Shown: positions 44,258-55,174 of the stretch, in pieces | Position numbering within the stretch: position 1 is the first letter of the stretch | How the letters are laid out: every line of letters begins with the position of its first letter | Source: Symbiodinium natans | Taxonomy: Eukaryota > Sar > Dinophyceae > Suessiales > Symbiodiniaceae | Length of the DNA: 64,000 bases | Direction of reading: 5' to 3' | Assembly (NCBI GenBank): GCA_905221605.1 | Contig: CAJNDS010000391.1 | Coordinates: 62,001-126,000, forward strand | Notes under the pieces: generated by a model | What the model saw: only the letters and a program-made list of their open reading frames with translations | Databases searched by the model: none | Told to the model about the DNA's origin: nothing | Position numbers and translations under genes: made by a program

Positions 44258-45321
44258 CAGGGCGGGCGGCTCGGTAATGAGGATGGTATGCTCGAACTGT
44301 GCCTTGGCGGTGCAGCTTTGTCCTACTTGGAGGTTCATGACCCTAATTGCAGGGTTTAGGGTTTAGGGCTTAGGGGGGTTTAGGGTTTACGGTTTAGCCT
44401 ACTTATAACCCCAACGATAACTGCATTTATAGGCTGCGTCCTCTAAGTAGGGTATAAGTCGAGGCATACTTCGGCGGAACCAAGGAATAAGGGGCTTATA
44501 AGGGAACCCGATCACAAAAGTAGAAGAAGGAATACGGGCCTGCTCTGAGCCTCAGCCCAAAACCCTAAACCCTAACCCTAACCCCCCCCTAATTTCGGAG
44601 CTAACCCGCCCAGCCCCCCCCCACCCCCCCAAAGGACTCTGGTTGGCAAAGCTGCGGTGGAGTTGGGGGTCCCATAAACCCTAAGCCCCAAACCCTAAGC
44701 CCCAAACCCTAACCCCTGAACCCTGAACCCTGAACCCTGAACCCTGACTAAACCCTCAACCCTCAACCCTAAACCCTAAACCCTAAACCCTAAACCCTAA
44801 ACCCTAAACCCTAAACCCTAAACCCTAAACCCTAAACCCTAAACCCTAAAGGCCCTAAAGGCTCCTAAACGCTAGATTTGAGAACCGGGGGCCCGGACTG
44901 ACCGAGCGTTGGTGGTGGTTTGGTACGTCCTGGCAAGCAAACGTAGGGGTTTAGGGTTTAGGGTTAGGGTTTAGTACAGGGTTTGGGGCTTAGGATTCAT
45001 TGCCTGGGGTCTGGGGTTTAGGGCTTCGGTTTGGGGGTTTGGGGGTGGGGGTTTGGCGTTTGGCGGCTTGAGACTTCTGGGGGGTGCGGGGGGGGTAGGC
45101 AAGTTTTAGGCGGTGTGGCCGGCTAGCCGGTCAGTTCTCCCTAGCACCCTAGCACCCTAAACCCTAACACTCCAGCACCCTAAACCCCAACCCTGAACCC
45201 TAGACCCTGAACCCTGAACCCTAAACCCTAAACCCTAAAACCCCCCCCTCCCTCCCCCCTGCGGCACCAGTTGTCATCCCACTGGTGATACGTCGTGTCG
45301 CCATGCTCGACCAGCACAGGC
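44258..45321 (-). CDS. Methionine aminopeptidase type 1, C-terminal exons
   Basis: Exon 45259-45321 reads PVLVEHGDTTYHQWDDNW, matching the segment after TIEP in type-1 methionine aminopeptidases (TIEPMlvEG...W.D.W). Exon 44258-44322 reads CTAKAQFEHTILITE, matching the near-invariant 'saQFEHT.lvT' signature that carries the last metal-binding Glu. Between them a 27-nt exon candidate (44903-44929, TYQTTTNAR) ending at a GTCAGT donor would supply the T-rich loop, though its phase with the last exon is unresolved. The enzyme removes initiator Met from nascent proteins in cytosol or organelles. N-terminal exons are not seen; they would lie to the right, where the satellites begin. Confidence 0.7.
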
Positions 45322-45669
45322 CTTGGCATGTTCCCCATTAAAAGGACATTGAGGAGTTTAGGGTTTAGGGTTTAGGGTTTAGCGTTTTGGGTTTAGGGTT
45401 TAGGGTTAAAATGACACTGAGGAGTTTAGGGTTGAGGGTTGGGATTTTGGGATTCCCCCATGGGGTGTATGTTTTGGGGGCTGCTGTCGGGGTTTAGGGC
45501 TTCGGGTTTAGGGTTTAGGGTCTAGGCTGTGGGGGTTTTGAGGTTAGGGTTCCAGGTTTTAGTAGGGTGGTCCCATGTAGTCGTTGCGAGCTGGTCTCAC
45601 TTCGCAGCGACACATGCTCCCCTGGCCCGTTGAGCCCTGAGTACCCAAAGGACCCAATAAGCATAAAAA

Positions 45670-45715
45670 GAGTGGGGGGGGCGGGGTGAGGGGGGGGGGG
45701 GGGGGGGGGGGGGGG
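45670..45715. repeat. Poly-G tract
   Basis: GGGG runs including about 27 consecutive G at about 45,688-45,714. Confidence 0.9.
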
Positions 45716-46119
45716 TATAGGGGAGATACAAGGGGTTTCCCTAAACCCGAAACCCTAAACCCTAAACCGTTTTACCCTTTAAATAAGGCATAGACCCTAA
45801 ATCTACAAGTAGATTGAGGTCTTTTCTGGAATTAAGGAGCTTTTCTGGCCTCTCTGGGTAAGAGACCTGGTGTTTAAACACATATTGGTTTGGAGCTTAG
45901 GATTTAGAGTTCAGGGTGGTGAGGGTGGTAGGAGCTGTTCTGGGTTATGAGCGCATGACAGGCACTGTTGATTCTAGAGCCCAAGAAAAAACTCAGAAGG
46001 CATAAACTCCCAGACCCTCACCCCGAAACCCCGAATCATATATATATATATATATATGTAAGGTAGACCTTTATGCTCTATTTGACGGGTGCCCTGTGCT
46101 ATTTCAAAAGATAAAACTG

Positions 46120-47610
46120 ATTAAAGTGCGGGCCTTGAAGGCGCAGTTTAAACAGTTTGAATAGTTTAAATATTTAAAGTGTTTCAACTGTTTAAACTGC
46201 AAAAGGAAGGCGCAGTTTAAACAGTTTAAATATTTTTAATATTTAAAGTCTTTAAACTGTTTAAACTGCGAATAGAAGGCGCAGTTTAAACAGTTTAAAC
46301 TTTTTAAATATTTAAAGTGTTTAAAGTGTTTAAACTGTTTAAACTGTTTAAACTGCAAATCGTTTCAAAAAGCCGAGTTTTAAGCTTTACATTTTTTCAA
46401 TTCTGTAGTGCTTTTTCTGGACGATTTGCAGTTTAAACACTTTAAACAGTTTAAACTTTTTAATCTTTTTAAATATTTAAAGTGTTTAAACTGTTTAAAC
46501 TGCGAATAGAAGGCGCAGTTTAAACAGTTTAAACTTTTTAAATATTTAAAGTGTTTAAAGTGTTTAAACTGCGAATAGAAGGCGCAGTTTAAACAGTTTA
46601 AACTTTTTAAATATTTAAAGTGTTTAAAGTGTTTAAACTGTTTAAACTGTTTAAACTGCAAATCGTTTCAAAAAGCCGAGTTTCAAGCTTTACATCTTTT
46701 CAATTCTGTAGTGCTTTTTCTGGACGATTTGCAGTTTAAACACTTTAAACAGTTTAAACTTTTTAATCTTTTTAAATATTTAAAGTGTTTAAACTGTTTA
46801 AACTGCGAATAGAAGGCGCAGTTTAAACAGTTTAAACTTTTTAAATATTTAAAGTGTTTAAAGTGTTTAAACTGCGAATAGAAGGCGCAGTTTAAACAGT
46901 TTAAACTTTTTAAATATTTAAAGTGTTTAAAGTGTTTAAACTGTTTAAACTGTTTAAACTGCAAATCGTTTCAAAAAGCCGAGTTTTAAGCTTTACATCT
47001 TTTCAATTCTGTAGTGCTTTTTCTGGACGATTTGCAGTTTAAACACTTTAAACAGTTTAAACTTTTTAATCTTTTTAAATATTTAAAGTGTTTAAACTGT
47101 TTAAACTGCGAATAGAAGGCGCAGTTTAAACAGTTTAAACTTCTTAAATATTTAAAGTGTTTAAAGTGTTTAAACTGCGAATAGAAGGCGCAGTTTAAAC
47201 AGTTTAAACTTTTTAAATATTTAAAGTGTTTAAAGTGTTTAAACTGTTTAAACTGTTTAAACTGCAAATCGTTTCAAAAAGCCGAGTTTTAAGCTTTACA
47301 TCTTTTCAATTCTGTAGTGCTTTTTCTGGACGATTTGCAGTTTAAACACTTTAAACAGTTTAAACTTTTTAATCTTTTTAAATATTTAAAGTGTTTAAAC
47401 TGTTTAAACTGCGAATAGAAGGCGCAGTTTAAACAGTTTAAACTTTTTAAATATTAAAAGTGTTTAAAGTGTTTAAACTGCGAATAGAAGGCGCAGTTTA
47501 AACAGTTTAAACTTTTTAAATATTTAAAGTGTTTAAAGTGTTTAAACTGCAAAAGGAAGGCGCAGTTTCAACAGTTTAAACAGTTAAAAAGTGTTTAAAT
47601 TGCGAATAGT
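46120..47610. repeat. 303-bp satellite rich in GTTTAAAC
   Basis: Units start at 46380, 46683 and 46986 (exact 303-bp spacing), with a fourth unit from 47289 and degenerate flanks. Each unit is built from shorter AGTTTAAACAGTTTAAAC and TTTAAATATTTAAAGTG motifs, highly palindromic. Minus-strand 93-codon frames (QFKHFKYLK) recur with the unit and are artefacts. Confidence 0.95.
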
Positions 47611-47639
47611 ATTCATTTGTTAATTGAAAGGCGGCCACG

Positions 47640-47930
47640 AACCACACTCACCAGAAAAGGTGAGCCAGCCGCCCTGAGGCGAGCTGGCCGCCCTTAGGCG
47701 TGCTAGGCGCGCCGGCCGCCCTCAGGCGAGCCGGCCGCCCTTAGGCGCGCTAGGCGCACCGGCCGCCCTCAGGCGAGCCGGCCGCCCTTAGGCGCGCTAG
47801 GCGCACCGGCCGCCCTCAGGCGAGCCGGCCGCCCTAGGCGCGCTAGGCGCACCGGCCGCCCTCAGGCGAGCCGGCCGCTCTTAGGCGAGCCGGCCGCCCT
47901 TAGGCGAGCCGGCCGCCCTCCTGGGACGCA
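47640..47930. repeat. 47-bp GC-rich satellite
   Basis: Tandem units of CGCGCTAGGCGCACCGGCC plus GCCCTCAGGCGAGCCGG and GCCCTTAG. Very CpG-rich, in sharp contrast to the AT-rich satellite on its left. Confidence 0.9.
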
Positions 47931-48009
47931 ATCTTTTCGGTGTAAAATTGGGTCTCCGCCCAGGTTAAACTCTCGAAATTTTTTTTCGTGCCCCCGCCGC
48001 TTTCAGGCG

Positions 48010-50500
48010 AGCCGTTATGCTCAAAACCGTTAAAGTTATTTGTATGTGCAGTTCCGGGTCCGGTATGTGCTGGACCGTGGTTTGCATGCCTGTCCGGGTT
48101 CGGCGAAAGCTCCGGACCGTGGTTTATACACATATACATACCCATATCCCTTGTCTACCATTCTATGTATGTGCAGTTCCGGGTCCGGTATGTGCTGGAC
48201 CGTGGTGTGCATGCTTTTCCGGGTTCGGCGAAAGGTCCGGACCGTGGTGTACACACATATACATACCCATATCCCTTGTCTACCGATATATGCGTGTGCA
48301 GTTCCGGGTCCGGTGTGTTCTGGACCGTGGTGTGCATGCCCTTCCGGGTTCGGCGAAAGCTTCGGACCGTGGTTTATACACATATACATACGCGTATCGC
48401 TTGTCCACCATTCATTATATGTATGTGCAGTTCCGGGTCCGGTATATATGCTGGACCGTGGTGTGCAAGCCCTGCCGGGTTCGGCGAAAGCTCCGGACCG
48501 TGGTTTATACACATATACATACGTGTATCCTTTGTGTACCGGGTCCGCTGTATGCTGGACCGTGGCGTGCGTAGACTTCCGGGTTCGGTGAAAGCTCCGG
48601 ACCGTGGTATTATACATATACTTATACCTATGTCTGTGCACATCTATCAATACGATGGTATTATACACTTTCTGGGGAGTATTCTAACTCCAGGATCGGC
48701 GCTACACAGACATGTACGCCTGGCCTTCTCAGGACACTGTGGCCTTCAAAATTCATTACAGAACCTGCAGATAGTGACAGATGGGGGCTATTTGCTTACT
48801 GCCAAGAAGAACTTATGCTGAGAACCGTTATATGTATGTGCAGTTCCGGGTCCGGTATGTGCTGGACCGTGGTGCGCATGCCCTTCCAGGTTCGGCGAAA
48901 ACTCCGGACCGTGGTTTATACACATATACATACCCATATCCCTTGTCTACCGTTATATGTGTGTGCAGTTCCGGGTCCGGTATGTGCTGGACCGTGGTAT
49001 GCATGCACTTCCGGGTTCAGCGACAGCTCCGGACCGTGGTTTATACACATATACCTACCCATATCCCTTGTCTACCGTTATATGTGTGTGCAGTTCCGGG
49101 TCCGGTGTGTTCTGGACCGTGGTGTGCATGCCCTTCCGGGTTCGGCGAAAGCTTCGGACCGTGGTTTATACACATATACATACGCGTATCGCTTGTCCAC
49201 CATTCATTATATGTATGTGCAGTTCCGGGTCCGGTATATATGCTGGACCGTGGTGTGCAAGCCCTGCCGGGTTCGGCGAAAGCTCCGGACCGTGGTTTAT
49301 ACACATATACATACGTGTATCCTTTGTGTACCGGGTCCGCTGTATGCTGGACCGTGGCGTGCGTAGACTTCCGGGTTCGGTGAAAGCTCCGGACCGTGGT
49401 ATTATACATATACTTATACCTATGTCTGTGCACATCTATCAATACGATGGTATTATACACTTTCTGGGGAGTATTCTAACTCCAGGATCGGCGCTACACA
49501 GACATGTACGCCTGGCCTTCTCAGGACACTGTGGCCTTCAAAATTCATTACAGAACCTGCAGATAGTGACAGATGGGGGCTATTTGCTTACTGCCAAGAA
49601 GAACTTATGCTGAGAACCGTTATATGTATGTGCAGTTCCGGGTCCGGTATGTGCTGGACCGTGGTGCGCATGCCCTTCCAGGTTCGGCGAAAACTCCGGA
49701 CCGTGGTTTATACACATATACATACCCATATCCCTTGTCTACCGTTATATGTGTGTGCAGTTCCGGGTCCGGTATGTGCTGGACCGTGGTATGCATGCAC
49801 TTCCGGGTTCAGCGACAGCTCCGGACCGTGGTTTATACACATATACCTACCCATATCCCTTGTCTACCGTTATATGTGTGTGCAGTTCCGGGTCCGGTAT
49901 ATGCTGGACCGTGGTGCCGGATTCGGCGAAAGCTCCGGACCGTGATTTATACGCATACACATACCCATATCCCTTGTCTACCATTATATGTATGTGCACT
50001 TCCGGGTCCAGTATATGCTGGACCGTGGTGTGCATGCTTTTCCGGGTTCGGCGAAAGCTCCGGACCGTGGTTTATACACGTATACATACGCATATCCCTT
50101 GTGGGCCGGGTCCGCTGTATGCTGGACCGTGGCGTGCGTAGACTTCCCGGTTCGGTAAAAGCTCCGGACCGTTGTATTATACATATATATATACCTGATA
50201 CTTATGTTTGTGCACATATATCAGTATGATCGTATTAGACACTGTCCGGTGAGTATTCTAACTCCAGGATCGGCGCTCCACAGACATCTACGCCTGGCCT
50301 TCTCAGGACACTGTCGCCTTCAAAATTTATAACAGCCTGTCGATAATGACAGATGGGGGCTATTTGCTTACTGCCAATAAGAACTTATGCTGAGAACCGT
50401 TATATGTATGTGCAGTTCCGGGTCCGGTATATGCTAGACCGTGGTGTGCGTGCACTTCCGGGTTCAGCGACAGCTCCGGACCGCGGTTTATACACTCGGT
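48010..50500. repeat. Higher-order satellite, about 790-bp units of about 125-bp monomers
   Basis: Monomer landmark GTGCAGTTCCGGGTCCGGT recurs about every 125 bp, paired with CGGACCGTGGTTTATACACA. The landmark ACTTATGCTGAGAACCGTTA at 48811, 49603 and 50383 gives 792- and 780-bp higher-order units. Both strands show long open frames (up to 277 codons) that repeat with the unit. They have no domain and are treated as noncoding. Confidence 0.9.
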
Positions 50501-50928
50501 AGACAAACCGAATAACCTGGGTTCATCAAGATTCTTTGGAAGCTTGTGCTTTGGGTCGCGAGCCTTCAGAGTTTCGTAATCCTAAAATGACCGGACCAAT
50601 CATGCTAGTCAATGAAGTTTCATTGTAGAAAGTAGGAGCGCGCGCTTGCTGTTTTGGAGGGAAGCTTGAGAACGCGCAGCCGCATCCTGCCAAGCAGAAA
50701 GTAGAAGACGCCATGCCCCAGAGGGTTTCCTGGACGGGAAAAAGGCGAGTCCCTGTAAAACCAAAGAACTTGAGCACGCTTGCTCTTCTGTTGTTGTTTT
50801 GCGAGGCGGGGAGGTAAGTCTGGGCGGCAGCGTCAGCAGGCGGGCAACTCCACGAACTCGGTCGGCATCTTGTTGAAATGCAATTGATACAGCCTGAAGA
50901 CTGTTGTGTTGTTGCGTGTTCTTAGGTC

Positions 50929-51104
50929 CCGGAGCCGTCCACATCCTCTCGACCAACACGCAATGTGGAGGACTGGCTGCCGAGGGCAGAAGAGCTGTGG
51001 ATCGACTTTCGGGTCGTTCTGCTTGCTCTTCTGCACGAATGGCACCAGCGACTCGCAAATTGGGCCAAGCATGTTGACCGCATAATTTGTTTGCGAGTGC
51101 AAGG
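50929..51104 (+). CDS. Exon candidate, strand uncertain
   Basis: The plus strand is open (VEDWLPRAEELWIDFRVVL, LALLHEWHQRLANWAK) and ends at a possible GTAGCAG donor. The minus strand is also open and protein-like over the same DNA. Plus is preferred because downstream coding is plus. Confidence 0.35.
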
Positions 51105-51460
51105 TAGCAGTTCATGCGTAGCAGTTTTGGCGTTGGGTGATCTGTGAGAGCCCGAAAGTCTCTTGAAGAGACAGAGATAGCGTCTTTGCTCTTCTAAGGT
51201 CTGTAAAGTGCAGCAAGACTATTCTGGAACAGCAGAGCTTCCTTCTGCAAATGATCCAGGTGAGATAGTAGCAAGTCCTGGCACTTCTTGGTGATGGTTA
51301 AGAGTGTTTTGGTGCAAGGCTAAGTGGACTGAAACTGTGGGTGCGAACCGGACCGAGCTTCGCATACCGTCCGACTGGTTCGGGCGGCAGCTTGCTCCGG
51401 TGACCTTGGGTTTATTTGATGAGGCGGGACACGCAGGTGCTTCTTGGAGGTTAAATAAAG

Positions 51461-51883
51461 CACCGGAGCATTTTCAACAAGGCCCTGGAGCTCCTTCCCA
51501 ACACGGAAGAGACTCTGCATCAACGCATCGGAAAGGCCATCAATTACCTCGAAGGCCGGCGTCGCTTGTTTACGTGCTTGAGAAACGCCATATTTTGTCC
51601 TCGCTCCATCGTCGTGTTAGGTCGAAAGGAGCCGCGCGAGTTGTCTGATGTTGATCGCTTTGAGAGGCTGACGGGCACAGTAGTTCGCGTAGACACCCTC
51701 AAGACTGGAAAGCTGGTGCACATGGAGTATAGTCTTGGGGGTCCTGCTCGCTTGATATCTTCCTTCGTGAAGCCCGATGAAAACCATCCCGTGGGTGCAT
51801 CGAGGCATTTCTGCGTAGGCTGGCGCTGGGACCATTACGATAAAGCGTGGTGTCCTACAGCCAAGTACTTGAGCCAAGGCTAA
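51461..51883 (+). CDS. C-terminal exon, unknown protein
   Basis: Open frame after an AAATAAAG acceptor-like site: NKALELLPNTEETLHQRI, LFTCLRNAIFCPRSIVV, then RLTGTVVRVDTLKTGKL, YSLGGPARLISSF, and GWRWDHYDKAWCPTAKYL, with TAA at 51881-51883. Well-structured codon use; no family recognised. The upstream exon at 51304-51440 (plus) is only tentative. Confidence 0.55.
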   Translation, partial: HRSIFNKALELLPNTEETLHQRIGKAINYLEGRRRLFTCLRNAIFCPRSIVVLGRKEPRELSDVDRFERLTGTVVRVDTLKTGKLVHMEYSLGGPARLISSFVKPDENHPVGASRHFCVGWRWDHYDKAWCPTAKYLSQG

Positions 51884-52224
51884 GCCAAGCTGCTCAGGAA
51901 GTATGTTTTCCTCCAGACGAAGCTACACGGCCTCAGTTTCGCACAGCCCCAATGTAAAAGAAACAGTGTAGATGCCAGTCTGAATTCACTGATATCTGAT
52001 TCCAAAGTGCAAGCTTCTAAAGAGTCTTGCTGAAGACAAATAAGCGCTTTAGCAGTAACAGTTAATGCGAGAGAAGAAGAGTCTGCTTGTTCAATGACTG
52101 TAGATCCACGAAGGCATTAGCAGCTGGACGCCGAGGTTCAGAGAACACTGCAGATGTGTACTTGCAATTTTCACTAGGTGTGAGAGGTGTGCGTGACAGA
52201 TGCACACGCGAGGAACGCGCAGGC

Positions 52225-52226
<2 letters not shown>

Positions 52227-52264
<38 letters not shown>

Positions 52265-52345
52265 GTGTGTGTGTGTGTGCGTGTGTGTGTGTGTGTGCGC
52301 GCGTGTGCGTGTGCGTGTGCCCGTGTGTGCGTGTGTGTGATCATA
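52227..52345. repeat. (GT)n/(GTGC)n microsatellite
   Basis: Near-perfect GT dinucleotide tract with GC interruptions. Open frames through it are artefacts. Confidence 0.95.
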
Positions 52346-52948
52346 CCGCGCAGTTTCGGCTTGAGCTTGAAAGAACTTGAAAGCAACCTCTCCTTCCGCT
52401 GATCTTTCTCTTGCAGTTTCTTGGTCTCAAACATCATGTCTTCTCGCAACAGTTGTCTCTATTTATCGCAGGCAGCTTCTGACTTTTTTTTCGCAAGCAG
52501 ATTCTGAATGTCAGTCAAGGACTCGCTCTGTATGGCGTTGGGCAGCGTGAAAACCCCTTTGCGATCGGAGACTAGCTTCTTGACGGCCGTTGCTTCTCCG
52601 TACTTGCTAGATTGATTTCCTGAAGAAGAAACTGAGGTGCGGCCGAGATGAGTCTGTGCGCGAGCACAGCAACCGGCCCGAAAGCCTCCTCTGGCAGCCT
52701 TTCCGAAGAGCAGTGTTCTTTTTGTAGCGGCTAGAGAATAAGTCGTGCAAGAACCCGAGTCGTTTCAAGTGGGTAGAAGACGGTAGAAGGCTTCTGAGTT
52801 CTCGCGAGGCAGCTTGAAGAGTGTCTTGGAGACATTTGGTCGCAGCTCGGCCGCACAATTGACTGTATTACGATTCCGCAGTGCTGGATAGAACAACTAT
52901 GGACAGGACAAAAGTAATGCACAGGTGTTCTTTACAAAGGTCACAAGC

Positions 52949-53116
52949 ATGGATTCTACTTCGGACTCCAAAGGCTTCGTGCACAAGCATGCTTTCGACA
53001 GGCGAACCGGACGCGAGGAAGAGCCTGACAACGAAGGTGGAAACAGGCGGCGGCTGCCCGACGACGCGTTTCAAGTCTTGGAAGCTTTCTTGTCGTTAGA
53101 CATCGAACAAGCTCTC
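52949..53116 (+). CDS. First exon candidate with F-box-like motif
   Basis: ATG at 52949 opens MDSTSDSKGFVHKHAFD, an acidic/basic linker, then LPDDAFQVLEAFLSLDI, which fits an F-box start (LP.d....i..fL). A plausible donor GTAACA follows at 53117. The motif resembles the two F-box-like segments inside the 55,175 frame, so it may be the N-terminus of that gene or of a paralogous unit. Not proven by a splice chain. Confidence 0.4.
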
Positions 53117-54663
53117 ATCGTAACATTGACAAAAACTATTTTATGTACTTGCGCTCTCTGCGTCAAGCCACTAGGATCTTGCAGGCCAGTCTGTATCTAC
53201 TTCCGGAGTGAAGGACGTCTTGAAGCAAGACCAATGCAACCTGACAGACATGAAGAGGCGTTCCGGACTTCACACCAGATGCTATTACAATGTTGAGTCG
53301 GTTGTATTCTTATCTTTGCGGAATCTTTGCGTAGCCCAGGCCTCAAGACGAAAGAAGACAAGCCCGTGCCCCCGACCTCCACTTTGCAAGCAGAGCTGCA
53401 GATAGCGGGCCGTAATTCGACTGCGACAAGTTTGGAGGCTTTTGGTCGTTGTCTGTTTACAGTATAGTTATGGCGGCGGGGTCATGTGAAAAGCACAAAG
53501 AAGAAATGTTTAAAACTGAGCGTTCCGAAAAACAATTTAGTCAGCGAGGCTGCCTGTTGAGATATCAAACGAGGTCAGCCGAGAGCCATGTCTAACCTGC
53601 CAAAGACTTCCATGTTGGCTATGACGCGAATCTTGACTTGTTTTACGCTCGTGCAATCGTTCCCGAATCACCTCAGAGTGTATGATACGTTAATAAGAAC
53701 TGGGCAAGTGTTTTCGAGGCGAGAAAGTGAAAGTGGGCATGCATCCTCTTCGCTCATCCACTTCGACCACAAAATGGGCAACGCTGGTTCCCTTGACCTT
53801 CGCCGCATCCATTCGACGGAAATGGGTTCCCAACAAAGGGCTGGTGCTGTTTCCGGCAGCAGGCGGACGGTGTCGTAAGAGGGACAGGGGACAGCGCAGT
53901 GACAACGGCTCCGTGAAGAACCCTCCGTGGAAGCAGGCCAAGGGCGAGACGGATTTGGGATACTATCGCAGGCGAGAGCACTTGCAGGGAAACAAGACAA
54001 AGAATCGAGGCTGTCGCAAGAAGAAGTCCGTCAGCAGTTGTGTTCCTGTGACGATGACGAAGAATCTCGTCTGCAGAGTTGTACTCTAGACTCTAGTCAG
54101 ATCAAGCTTTATTGTTGTGATCTAGAGCCACCTGTCTAAATGCGCGTGTTCAGGAAAGACAGCGAGATCGAGAAGGCCGACACTAGCATCGAGACGCCGG
54201 ATCATGTGAAAAGTGAGGGGCTGACAGAGTTTCTTGACTGATCTATCATGTTTCGTGGTGAAACTGTCGCGTGTCAGTTTCTGCGATGTCTGCACGCTGA
54301 TCAAGGGCGTGGATCCCGGGAATTTACCTTGGAGGCGAGTGGATTCACAGCAACGGCCAGGGCTTGATGCTAGACAATGACTGGAGTGTCTTGGATTAAT
54401 GGCCTTGGGGACTTTTTTCAGCAAAGGATGAACGCAGCAAGCTCAGGCTCCTACTTCTTTCTTCCCATTTTTCGTCGGCTGGCCTCCGCGGATGTGCTAG
54501 AGGTCGAGCAGAAGAGCGGTGCAAATGAGAACGGTGGCTCACTCAGGAAAGCTGCTTTGTTTGACTATCATATTCTTACCTTAGTCGAAATTAAAGTGAT
54601 CTGTCGCGACTAAGGGCAGCATCTCAACTTCGGTCTCAAGTACTCCTCGGAAGCCTGGAGTAG

Positions 54664-55170
54664 CTTGTCTGCGGGGTAAGTGAAGCGAGGCTGTCCCTGT
54701 CGCTTGAAATATCACGCCCAGGCGATATTTTCGTGGGCAAGCTCGTTCGGAAGATTCGAGAGCGGCAAGCCTCGGAAAAATTTCGCTGCAAGACGTGGCC
54801 GGAATGGACGCAGCAGCAAGGCATCGTCGTTACGCGAAAATCCAGAACGGCGACGAAGTGCAGCTCGGCAACGACGGATCGTGTTCGCGAGCCTCAGAAG
54901 CCTCGAGGCACCGTGGCAACCGATCCTGAGACAAGGACGGCCAAGCACTTCAAGGACTGTTGCTTGGTCGACTCCCTCAGAGCTATGGGCCATAAGGTGT
55001 CTTATCGTGGAGACGGACCATGGAAAATTTCGGACGGCATGCAGTGGCTGCAGCCTATGAGGACCTTCGTTATGATCACATTGCAAAGTCCAGCAATGAG
55101 CGCGTGCTTCTGTGTGACTGCAGTAATAGGATTACACATGAAGTGTGATGTGGATGTCTTTGATGTGTAA
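54664..55170 (+). CDS. Exon candidate(s) just upstream of the large frame
   Basis: One frame is open from 54664 to a stop at 55170 (EARLSLSLEISRPGDIF, VGKLVRKIRERQASEKF, AKHFKDCCLVDSLRAMG). From about 54996 another frame becomes more protein-like (AAYEDLRYDHIAKSSNE, RVLLCDCSNRITHEV) until TGA at 55146. This suggests two exons or a frame change in the last 150 bp. Likely part of the same transcription unit as the large frame; not resolved. Confidence 0.4.
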   Translation, partial: LVCGVSEARLSLSLEISRPGDIFVGKLVRKIRERQASEKFRCKTWPEWTQQQGIVVTRKSRTATKCSSATTDRVREPQKPRGTVATDPETRTAKHFKDCCLVDSLRAMGHKVSYRGDGPWKISDGMQWLQPMRTFVMITLQSPAMSACFCVTAVIGLHMKCDVDVFDV

Positions 55171-55174
55171 TTAA

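Larger units (their letters stand above)
34780..45780. repeat. Dispersed interstitial TTTAGGG/CCCTAAA arrays, right block
   Basis: Same organisation as the left block. The longest array here, about 35,935-36,334, reads GTTTAGG-type in the minus-strand sense and lies between two predicted exons. Arrays stop at about 45.78 kb, just before the satellites. Confidence 0.95.

Noticed and set aside
1-46000. A real chromosome end or subtelomere
   Set aside because: Array orientation flips many times and exons occur throughout, so these are interstitial.
46380-47267. Three 93-codon Lys/Phe-rich proteins in tandem
   Set aside because: They recur with the 303-bp satellite and have no start context or domain.
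47640-47930. CRISPR-like array
   Set aside because: Units are contiguous tandem repeats without unique spacers, in a eukaryotic setting.
48036-50229. Several 180-277-codon proteins on both strands
   Set aside because: They follow satellite periodicity, overlap on both strands and show no domain.
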